Shown here one piece after another: positions 42,402-48,663 of a stretch of 48,663 bases of DNA. The DNA is from Oscillospiraceae bacterium. GTDB taxonomy: Bacteria; Bacillota; Clostridia; Oscillospirales; CAG-272. Each line of letters begins with the position of its first letter. Position 1 is the first letter of the stretch. A program made the translations under genes and the position numbers. Under the pieces are notes generated by a model, which saw only the letters and a list, made by a program, of their open reading frames with translations, was not told the DNA's origin and did no database searches. The stretch spans positions 1-48,663 of the forward strand of contig SVTW01000011.1 of the NCBI GenBank assembly GCA_015063585.1. The letters are read 5' to 3'.

Positions 42402-43147
42402 GTCGGTCGTTTCTAAACGTTTCCTATGGGGATCACCCCATGCAAAAGCTGGATCTTTATCTGCCTGACGCGGAGAACTTCCCTACCTTTCTCTATTTTC
42501 ACGGCGGAGGGCTGGAAAAGGGTGACAAAACAAGAACCGCGCACGTTGGCGCCTATCTTTCCGCGCGCGGCATTGCTTTCATTTCCGCCAATTACCGTCT
42601 CTACCCCGATGCAAAATATCCCGATTTCATTCGCGACGCGGCGCTTGCCGCGGCATGGGTCAAAAACAGGATCGGGGAATATGGCGGCAGCAACCGCGTC
42701 TACCTTGGTGGAAGCTCTGCCGGCGCGTATCTTTCCATGATGCTCTGCTTTGATGCCACCTATCTTGCGGCACACCGCCTCACCCCCTGCGATTTCACGG
42801 CGTTTCTGCACGACGCCGGGCAGCCCACCAAGCATTTTCGGGTATTGCGTGAGCTTGGAATCGACCCCAAACGGATCATTGTGGACGAAGCCGCTCCGCT
42901 CTACCATATCGGAACCGCCCCGGTCTATCCGCCCATGCGCCTGATCGTTTCGGATCACGACATGCAAAACCGCTATGAACAAACGTGTCTCACGCTCTCC
43001 ACGCTCCGCCACTTCGGATATCCTGAGGATCGCTTCGATTGGAAGTTGATGCAGGGCAAGCACTGTGCTTACGTAAAGGCGCTGGACGAGCACGGTGAAA
43101 GTGTGTTCGGTGCAATGATCCTTGCTTTCATGCAAACCTATTCGTAA
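42398..43147 (+). CDS. Alpha/beta hydrolase, HSL/BD-FAE-like esterase
   Basis: A 249-aa cytoplasmic alpha/beta hydrolase. The oxyanion-hole motif is YFHGGGLEKGD, the nucleophile Ser107 lies in GGSSAGAYL, an acid is in VSDHDMQ and the base is His222 in QGKHCAY. The arrangement suits short-chain esterases such as carbohydrate acetyl or feruloyl esterases. Coupled translation with the PQ-loop protein suggests a joint role, perhaps on an acylated sugar; this is inferred. Confidence 0.85.
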   Translation: MSRSFLNVSYGDHPMQKLDLYLPDAENFPTFLYFHGGGLEKGDKTRTAHVGAYLSARGIAFISANYRLYPDAKYPDFIRDAALAAAWVKNRIGEYGGSNRVYLGGSSAGAYLSMMLCFDATYLAAHRLTPCDFTAFLHDAGQPTKHFRVLRELGIDPKRIIVDEAAPLYHIGTAPVYPPMRLIVSDHDMQNRYEQTCLTLSTLRHFGYPEDRFDWKLMQGKHCAYVKALDEHGESVFGAMILAFMQTYS

Positions 43148-43152
43148 ACGTA

Positions 43153-43192
43153 AAAAAGATCTTCCGAGCCGCTTGGCACAGAAGATCTTTTT
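43153..43192. terminator. Bidirectional terminator after the esterase gene
   Basis: AAAAAGATCTTC pairs with GAAGATCTTTTT around a 16-nt loop, with T- and A-tracts on both sides. Confidence 0.85.
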
Positions 43193-43318
43193 ACTTTTCG
43201 CAACACAACATATTTATTATATCACATTTTTTATCGTTTGTAAAGCATTTTTTGATTGATAACGCAAAAATCTGTGTTTTACACAAAAAATATTTGTCAA
43301 CTTCTTACAATTTGCCAA

Positions 43319-43347
43319 TTGTAAAAGCAATTTTTTTGTGCTATAAT
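43319..43347 (+). promoter_or_regulatory. Promoter of the long non-coding transcription unit
   Basis: TTGTAA, 17 nt and TATAAT. The start is expected near 43353. No coding sequence with a credible start follows for about 500 nt. Confidence 0.75.
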
Positions 43348-43352
43348 AAGGG

Positions 43353-43817
43353 TGCAAGAAAAAAAGGAGGTAAGGTCCAATGGGCTGACGAACTTCACTC
43401 TTTTCAACGCGAGGGTAGGAAAACCGATCCACAATAAAAACGGTTTGAATAGGTAGCGTGAGAAAAAGCGAGTGTATATGTGCGTGTGAAGATAGATTTT
43501 ATAGAGTTTTTGGGAGTAGATTCAAACCGGTCTTCGTAAAAATTCGAAAATAGATAGGAGAAAAAAACACACCGATCATATCGCCTTCGCCGAAAAGAGA
43601 ACCACAAACTTCGCCTTTTGTAAATGAGAACAATGCAGACAAACAGACGGTATTCTCGTTAGAGAAAGTGGAAAATTGTGTTTTGTGCGGCTTGAGAAAA
43701 AAACAAAAGGTAGACTAGGAAAGAGAGGATAACAAAAGATGTTAGATACTAAGAACGAACAGAAGTGACCCTTGATTGTGGGCTTACAACCGCGATCAAG
43801 GGTCACTTCTTTTTTTA
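43353..43817 (+). ncRNA. Candidate large structured non-coding RNA
   Basis: About 465 nt between a good promoter and a very strong terminator, with no supportable open frame. The strand is purine-rich with A-rich linkers between complementary blocks: CGGTTTGAAT (43441) with ATTCAAACCG (43520), CCTTTTGT (43614) with ACAAAAGG (43703), AATGAGAA with TTCTCGTT nested inside, and AAACCG with CGGTTT as an alternative. AAGGAGGTAAGG near the 5' end is not followed by a usable frame. It does not look like tmRNA, RNase P RNA, 6S RNA or SRP RNA by recalled core motifs. Size and style recall the ornate large RNAs (ROOL, GOLLD, OLE), but I cannot verify a match. Confidence 0.65.
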
Positions 43818-43848
43818 GGCTCCCCCACCCTGCACGAGTGGGTTTTTT
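43761..43848 (+). terminator. Double terminator of the non-coding transcription unit
   Basis: First hairpin: AGAAGTGACCCTTGAT pairs perfectly (16 bp, plus 5 inner pairs) with ATCAAGGGTCACTTCT, then seven T. Second hairpin at 43824-43842: CCCAC with GTGGG, then six T. Confidence 0.9.
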
Positions 43849-43887
43849 CAACATTGGATCTATGGCGACACGTCGCCATCTGCCCAA

Positions 43888-44145
43888 TTACTGTTTTTTC
43901 TTCAAGGTGATGTCAGGCTCAACCGCTTTTCCCGCATGCTCAACCACACAAAAAGCATTGACAAACCCACGCGCCAACTTCGTCATAAAGGTGCTTGCCG
44001 TTGCGCTGATCGTTGTCACCTTGCTCAGCAATACCCCTACCGACGTACCGAGCGCAATGATAATGCCGCTCGCCGATACCAACGAGGTGGTGATTGCGGT
44101 AGGATCAATATAGAACGCCATGAAATTCATTCCTGTAAACAGCAT
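43888..44145 (-). CDS. Small membrane protein of the envelope-polymer operon
   Basis: An 85-aa protein with one hydrophobic segment (about 16-42) and a basic C-terminus. The N-terminal FYIDPTAITTSLVSASG resembles short YIDPGTGSM-type proteins that I recall next to sulfatase-like genes in Clostridia. It is the last gene of the operon, about 60 nt after the YidC fusion gene. The ATG at 44145 follows GGAGAG closely; a GTG at 44169 has no ribosome site. Function is not known. Confidence 0.65.
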   Translation of the reverse strand: MLFTGMNFMAFYIDPTAITTSLVSASGIIIALGTSVGVLLSKVTTISATASTFMTKLARGFVNAFCVVEHAGKAVEPDITLKKKQ

Positions 44146-44206
44146 GTTCTCTCCATTCCGCCGCTCCACGCGGCTTGTATTCGATGTAGTGGGAATTTCC
44201 TATCTT

Positions 44207-46285
44207 TTATTTCCGTCGCAGTGCTTGCTTCTCAATCAGCTTCCCAAGGATCCATTCCGCACCCACCGGATCGGAGTTTCCAACGTTATAGACTGCCGCA
44301 TTCAAAGCTTGCTCTATTCTCTGCTCATGCTCGCCCGCCCTCGCAAACATATCCTTTACGATGGAGGCGATGTTGGAAACGTCGTGCTTTTCAATGGATA
44401 CGCCGATCTCATCACGGAGCGTGATCTCAATGGGCGTGCAATCGATCTTTTGCCAATTTTCATTGAGCACCTTCATTTTGGTGTTGACAAAAAGGGTGGG
44501 ACGCTTTGTTGCAAAGCTGAATTCAAAGGAAATGCCCGACCAGTCTGTAATCATTAGATCGGAAGAATAGATGGACTTGTTGCTTGAAAAATCAAGCTCA
44601 AAGGTCAGCCCCTCCCCTACCCGATCGCGCCATTTTTCAACGGTCTCGTTCATGCGGGAGGCATAACGCTTGACGTATTCGGGATGGGGACGAACGGTGA
44701 TATGGTATTCGTCACTGAGTAGATTTTCCAGCATCGTATCAATGCAGGAATCCAAAATATTGTCTTCGTTCCAGGTCGGCGCGATCAGAATTTCACGTCT
44801 GCCCTCGGTTTTATGCGTTTTACGCTCCGCCTCTCCGAGCGGGATCAGATCGTCCACCAACGGATAGCCGAACTCCACGCATTTCTTTTCGGGAAGCCCG
44901 TACACGCGCTCGGTGGCGCGCACCTCACGCTTAATATGCGGTCCGGCACAGAAGACGGTGTCAAAGGCATCGAGCGAGCCCTCCTTCATTCCCATATGCA
45001 TGCTCATCAGCGCGTGGGGAATGTAGACGTACTCAACATCCTTTCTCATCATGGATTTTTTCAGATAATATTTATCAAGGTCGGGCGTGGTCATCACAAC
45101 CATATCGCATTCAAGCCGCAGCATCAGGCTGATCGTCTTTTTCAGTCCAATGTAGTAGGGTTTGATTCTCGGCTCGCTCTGCGCGATCTCGAAAATGATA
45201 TCATTGGGGTCGTTGGTGACGTAATGGATCACCATATCCGACCGAGCAAGCAGCTCTGCGATAAGACCCTTGAAATATTTATAAAAGCCGCTTTTTTCGG
45301 AATAGATCACCAGATGCTTGTTTACAATGGAGAAAAAGCGTCTGTAATCCTGCCGCTCGCGCCTTTTATTCTCCTTGATCCGCCGCTTTTCGGCATCCTT
45401 ATCAACCCCCTCCTCAAGCTTGGCAAGTGCTGCGCGCGATTTTTCAAGTGCCTCGTAATCAACGTGCTTTTTGGGGCTGATCGCGAGATTGAGCAGGAGA
45501 AGCTGGATCACCGAGAAAACGTTGCCCGCCATCCAATAGATCGCAATGCCTGCGGGCACAAAGCAGCCAAGATACAACGACAGCGCCACGGAAAAGATCA
45601 TGGTGCCGTATTTGTTTCCGTTTCCCTGCTCATGCTGGAGCACGTTCGCCTTGTTTTGGGAGAAGCAAAGCAACCAGGAGGACGCTGCAGCCAGCAACGG
45701 AATGACGGTGTAAACACCCCAAACCGCCGTTGGGATCACAGTCAGCTCCAAGCCCAAAAAGCGGCTGTCGAAGCCCGCGATCGACTCGTAAAGCCACGAA
45801 AAGCCTGCGGGAAGCGTATAATCCCCCGCTCTGACCGCTTCGATCAGCGCGAGCTGGAAGGACGAGCTTTCGGTATTTACCCCTGCCGCCGTTGCCAACT
45901 CCATAATGTCACGCTCCGCCACGCCAAACAAATACGTCAAGGGGCGGTTGATGATATACACCACGCCAAGCAGCAGCACAATTTGCATAATAAGCGGCAC
46001 CAGCGTGAGCATCGGGCGGTATTTTGTACGCTTGAAAAGCTTGGTCTGCTCGGTGGCAAGCATTTGGCTGTCACCGTTATACTTGACCTTGAGCATATTC
46101 ATCTCGGGTTGGATCTTTACCATCAGGATCGAGTTGTTGTGAATCCATACCGAGATCGGCAAAAGAACTATTTTGGTTGCCAAGGTGAAAAGCAGGATTG
46201 CAATGCCGTAATTGCTCACAAGCTGCCAGCACCATTTCATAAGCACTCCCAGAGGAATGCAGATATAATATAAGATCTGATCCAT
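44207..46285 (-). CDS. YidC/Oxa1 insertase-like domain fused to CDP-glycerol glycerophosphotransferase domain
   Basis: A 692-aa fusion. Residues 1 to about 270 are a YidC/Oxa1 insertase core with five or so membrane helices (about 8-45, 90-112, 183-208, 226-270). They include TLATKIVLLPISVWI, whose Lys38 takes the place of the groove arginine. A charged coiled-coil linker follows (about 275-320). Residues 322-690 form a TagB/TagF-type glycerophosphotransferase domain with PHALMSMHMG, VRPHPEYVKR and SSDLMITDWSGISFEFSFA. Such transferases use CDP-glycerol to build teichoic-acid-like chains. GGAGAAGAG precedes the ATG. It lies 28 nt after the LtaS-like gene. It is not in the rpmH-rnpA-yidC context, so it is probably not the housekeeping insertase. 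Confidence 0.88.
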   Translation of the reverse strand: MDQILYYICIPLGVLMKWCWQLVSNYGIAILLFTLATKIVLLPISVWIHNNSILMVKIQPEMNMLKVKYNGDSQMLATEQTKLFKRTKYRPMLTLVPLIMQIVLLLGVVYIINRPLTYLFGVAERDIMELATAAGVNTESSSFQLALIEAVRAGDYTLPAGFSWLYESIAGFDSRFLGLELTVIPTAVWGVYTVIPLLAAASSWLLCFSQNKANVLQHEQGNGNKYGTMIFSVALSLYLGCFVPAGIAIYWMAGNVFSVIQLLLLNLAISPKKHVDYEALEKSRAALAKLEEGVDKDAEKRRIKENKRRERQDYRRFFSIVNKHLVIYSEKSGFYKYFKGLIAELLARSDMVIHYVTNDPNDIIFEIAQSEPRIKPYYIGLKKTISLMLRLECDMVVMTTPDLDKYYLKKSMMRKDVEYVYIPHALMSMHMGMKEGSLDAFDTVFCAGPHIKREVRATERVYGLPEKKCVEFGYPLVDDLIPLGEAERKTHKTEGRREILIAPTWNEDNILDSCIDTMLENLLSDEYHITVRPHPEYVKRYASRMNETVEKWRDRVGEGLTFELDFSSNKSIYSSDLMITDWSGISFEFSFATKRPTLFVNTKMKVLNENWQKIDCTPIEITLRDEIGVSIEKHDVSNIASIVKDMFARAGEHEQRIEQALNAAVYNVGNSDPVGAEWILGKLIEKQALRRK

Positions 46286-46313
46286 TCTCTTCTCCGACTG
46301 ATTTTACAGCTTT

Positions 46314-48167
46314 TTATTTATAAATCTTTCCGATCGTTGTGCGTTTCAGGATCTCCCAATTCGCGGCAACCCGCGCGCTTCCCGTGATCCGGTATTCCAC
46401 GATCTCGTCGGCACGCTCATCGCCCAAGGAGACAGACATCTCAAAGAGATATCTTCTCACGCGGTCCTCGCCCTCGGGAATATCAAAGAAGGACTCGCCT
46501 TTTTTAAGAGCGGTTAAGCCTTCGGACTCATAAATCGTTGCCCAAAGCTGATCCTGTGAGATCTGTGCCGTGCTGGTCTTCAGCTCGGTACCGCTCTCCC
46601 CCGCTCTTTTGAAGAGCATTGCGGTAACTCTCGTACCGTTGTCCGACGAGGAACCCGTTTGACCGATCAGCTTGGTATCGCTGATGGCAGCGGGGTGGTC
46701 GCCCGTAATCACAATCGTCGCATCCTCATAAACACCCAGCGACTTCATCTGTTCAATGTACTCATATATAATGGTCAAACTCTGCTTGAGCGCCATTGTG
46801 GTATCCGAACGCTCGCGCTCGTCGGCTTCTTCCCAATTCAAGTTATATTTTACCGGTGTATGGCAACCAAACAGATGTATGAAGCTGAATTGACCGCGGG
46901 TCTCCACCTTTACAAATTCATTTTGCGTGATGTATTCGTAAGCGTCCTTCATATCCGCGTTGTATTCGGGCAGATCGCTCTCATAAACCGCGTGGGCATT
47001 GAAATCGGGAGTGCTCAGGTAGCCCGCCATACTCTTCAATGTAAACGGCAGGCAGGTGCTCATCGACAGGCGGAGCATATCCGTGGAAAGTCTTGCATTG
47101 CTGTCGATCGTGTATCCCTGAACGCCCGAAATGTTGTCTACGTAACCCGACATATACGACGCATCATCGTAAACATAATATTTTTCGGTATAAACGTTTA
47201 CGTTGTATCCGTTATTATGCAATTCACGCAGATATCCGCCATCGGTATAGATATCCTTAAAATAGTTGAGGCGGGTGTCCGAGAAATCATTTTCCTTTCC
47301 CGTCAGGATCGAAGCAACCGCGGGATAGGTCCTGCAATACAGGCTGGTGTAATCGTTGTAAAAGGTAAAGCCACCGAGACCGTCCAGATATTCCGGCTCG
47401 GTCTTTTGCAGTTTTTCGAAGTAGCGGACGTCAAAACGGTCGATGAGAAAGAAAACAACGTTTCGTCCGCCCGAGAGCTCATTGAGGTTTTCAAAAGTCA
47501 GCACGCTCGGTTCTTTTCCAACCGTCTCCTCGCCATCCACAGGTTCCTCCACCCGTTCGGTTACGGGGACGTAGACGTCGGTACTGAACGAGAGTGCCGC
47601 AAAGCCCACCGTCTGTGTTGCCAGGACAACGATCAGCACAACGGCGCAGGAAACGAAAAACGGCGCGATGTTCTTTTTCTTGAGGAGTACCGCCGCGGCA
47701 ATGACCAAAGCACCAACCACAAGCCAAAGCACCAGATTCAGAACGGTTGCCATGGGACCTGCCTCGGTGACACCTACCCCATCTCCCACAAGCGCGTTGA
47801 CCCCAAGATTGAGATAGTAGCGTTGCGCGAAAGCCATTACGCTGAGCCATACCAAAATGGCAGCTGTGATATCGTAAGCCACACCGTCGAGCAACATCAA
47901 AATTACAAAAAGCACCGCGGAGACTGCCAGCGCGAATGCAATGCACAGCGGGAAGAAATCGCCGAGCGAGAACAAAAACTCGCCAATGTTGCCGCAGTAG
48001 GTTTCAAACGGTCCGAAAAAGCATACCGTCAACGGCAGGGTAAGGGAGAGCAGAAGTGTAAGCGGAATTTTTCTGCTTGCGAGATAGATGCGCCCACTCG
48101 CTCCCTCTCTGTTTTTGGAGTTTGCCGTATATCTTGAATTTGGATTTTTCATGTTTGTTTTAGCCAT
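46314..48167 (-). CDS. LtaS-like membrane sulfatase/phosphoglycerol transferase family protein
   Basis: A 617-aa protein with a basic N-terminus, five membrane helices (about 35-200) and an extracytoplasmic alkaline-phosphatase-fold domain (about 230-560). Candidate catalytic residues are Asp243 in VVFFLIDRFD (Glu in LtaS), Thr280 in CRTYPAV, and Asp490/His491 in ITGDHPAAI. LtaS-type enzymes polymerise glycerol phosphate; other members transfer phosphoethanolamine or cleave sulfate. Its place directly before a glycerophosphotransferase fusion favours a glycerol-phosphate polymer. AAGGAG lies 8 nt before the ATG at 48167. Confidence 0.85.
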   Translation of the reverse strand: MAKTNMKNPNSRYTANSKNREGASGRIYLASRKIPLTLLLSLTLPLTVCFFGPFETYCGNIGEFLFSLGDFFPLCIAFALAVSAVLFVILMLLDGVAYDITAAILVWLSVMAFAQRYYLNLGVNALVGDGVGVTEAGPMATVLNLVLWLVVGALVIAAAVLLKKKNIAPFFVSCAVVLIVVLATQTVGFAALSFSTDVYVPVTERVEEPVDGEETVGKEPSVLTFENLNELSGGRNVVFFLIDRFDVRYFEKLQKTEPEYLDGLGGFTFYNDYTSLYCRTYPAVASILTGKENDFSDTRLNYFKDIYTDGGYLRELHNNGYNVNVYTEKYYVYDDASYMSGYVDNISGVQGYTIDSNARLSTDMLRLSMSTCLPFTLKSMAGYLSTPDFNAHAVYESDLPEYNADMKDAYEYITQNEFVKVETRGQFSFIHLFGCHTPVKYNLNWEEADERERSDTTMALKQSLTIIYEYIEQMKSLGVYEDATIVITGDHPAAISDTKLIGQTGSSSDNGTRVTAMLFKRAGESGTELKTSTAQISQDQLWATIYESEGLTALKKGESFFDIPEGEDRVRRYLFEMSVSLGDERADEIVEYRITGSARVAANWEILKRTTIGKIYK

Positions 48168-48220
48168 CAAAAATGCTCCTTGATAAAAATGATTCATTCG
48201 TAATCAATATACAATTATAT

Positions 48221-48249
48221 ATCATACACCCTTTTCGACATTTTGTCAA
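48221..48249 (-). promoter_or_regulatory. Promoter of the envelope-polymer operon
   Basis: On the minus strand TTGACA, 17 nt and TATGAT, about 55 nt upstream of the LtaS-like gene. Confidence 0.75.
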
Positions 48250-48430
48250 GTCAATAAAAGGAAAAACCAATCGGCGGAAGTTAATAAACCCGAACGGTAC
48301 GGAAAGATTTTCATTATATCATCGCAATTTGACTTTTGACCGAAATGCTTTATGGACTTCCCAATAATTTTGCATTACCATGTATCTCATGCTCGCAAAA
48401 TTACAAGAACCTTAAAAAAGATTTCAAAAG

Positions 48431-48457
48431 GGGCTGACGAAAATCAATCGTCAGCCC
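48431..48457. terminator. Hairpin in the right-hand spacer
   Basis: GGGCTGACGA pairs perfectly with TCGTCAGCCC around a 7-nt loop. On the minus strand CTTTTG follows, a weak terminator tail. Confidence 0.55.
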
Positions 48458-48498
48458 TCAAAATTTGCGTCGGAGGAAGCAAAGAAAAGCCAAATCGG

Positions 48499-48527
48499 TT
48501 GAAAAATTCATAGAAATATGATATAAT
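48499..48527 (+). promoter_or_regulatory. Promoter of the rightmost gene
   Basis: TTGAAA, 17 nt and TATAAT, 39 nt before the partial gene. Confidence 0.7.
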
Positions 48528-48566
48528 AAACTCACCGATAAATAAGAATTTGGCGAGGTGAAATAC

Positions 48567-48663
48567 ATGAAAATATTATGGATTATTATTTTGGTAGCAG
48601 ATAATCTACTACCATTGTTGCTTGCGCATTTTTATCCAAACTATAAGCATAAAGAAATGGCAC
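48567..48663 (+). CDS. Start of an unidentified membrane or exported protein (cut by window edge)
   Basis: Thirty-two codons are visible, beginning MKILWIIILVADNLLPLLLA. One hydrophobic segment is followed by a His/Lys-containing stretch. GCGAGGTG lies about 7 nt before the ATG, and a good promoter precedes it. The family cannot be told from this fragment. Confidence 0.6.
   Translation, partial: MKILWIIILVADNLLPLLLAHFYPNYKHKEMA

Larger units (their letters stand above)
48168..48566. other. Gene-free spacer between divergent genes
   Basis: About 400 bp with the promoter of the LtaS-like operon (48221-48249), an AT-rich stretch without recognisable features (about 48250-48420), a hairpin (48431-48457) and the promoter of the rightmost gene. 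I see no gene. Confidence 0.6.

Noticed and set aside
43353-43817. RNase P RNA as identity of the long RNA
   Set aside because: GAGGTAAGGTCC near the 5' end and ACAGAA...GGCTTAC near the 3' end faintly recall RNase P conserved regions, but the latter lies inside the terminator hairpin and the other universal core segments are missing. A covariance-model search should still include it.
43576-43887. A 103-codon minus-strand frame within the non-coding unit
   Set aside because: It covers both terminators and a tract of repetitive Phe/Ser codons; no ribosome site or family.

Overview
The window is about 48.7 kb of bacterial chromosome from an endospore-forming member of the Clostridia, probably a gut or rumen lineage. 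The evidence is a complete spoIIIAA-AH operon, spoIIAA-spoIIAB-sigF, sigG, the Firmicutes-specific rplU-prp-rpmA operon with an N-terminally extended L27, and many TTGACA-17-TATAAT promoters with AGGAGG ribosome sites. I see no phage, plasmid or transposase genes, no CRISPR array and no tRNA or rRNA gene. Functional calls come from motif and family recognition; no database search was possible.

Layout. 1-16.6 kb: one copy of a 125-bp hairpin-rich repeat, nadE, acpP, comEC and sigG, then fucO, an ElyC/SanA-like gene, four tandem lipoprotein CotH-type kinase genes, the spoIIA operon, and a second, inverted copy of the repeat. 16.6-21.5 kb: a TasA/SipW-type surface-fibre cassette (tasA-like, sipW and two further proteins with the same signal peptide) next to rpmA-prp-rplU with an L21 leader. 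21.5-29.2 kb: a B12-binding radical SAM protein, a P-loop ATPase and the spoIIIA operon. 29.3-36.3 kb: feoA-feoB-Cys-rich protein with two DtxR-like operators, gpmI, a PHP phosphoesterase, a type 4-like uracil-DNA glycosylase and an AEC transporter. 36.3-41.8 kb: fhs, a cadC-HMA-P1B-ATPase metal efflux operon and an Mrp ATPase. 42-48.7 kb: a PQ-loop-like protein with an esterase, a long gene-free transcription unit that looks like a large structured RNA, and an envelope-polymer operon consisting of an LtaS-like phosphatase-fold enzyme, a YidC-TagB/F fusion and a small membrane protein.

How the parts fit. Sporulation control (sigF with its anti-sigma and anti-anti-sigma factors, sigG) and the mother-cell/forespore channel (spoIIIA) lie among genes plausibly acting at the spore or cell surface (CotH kinases, TasA/SipW). 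The rest is housekeeping: iron uptake, metal efflux, one-carbon metabolism, glycolysis and DNA repair. The items most worth follow-up are the roughly 465-nt RNA candidate at 43.35-43.82 kb, the YidC-glycerophosphotransferase fusion operon, the NadE whose glutaminase cysteine is glycine, the CotH array with Ser/Glu-rich stalks, and the inverted repeat pair in which one hairpin is flipped.
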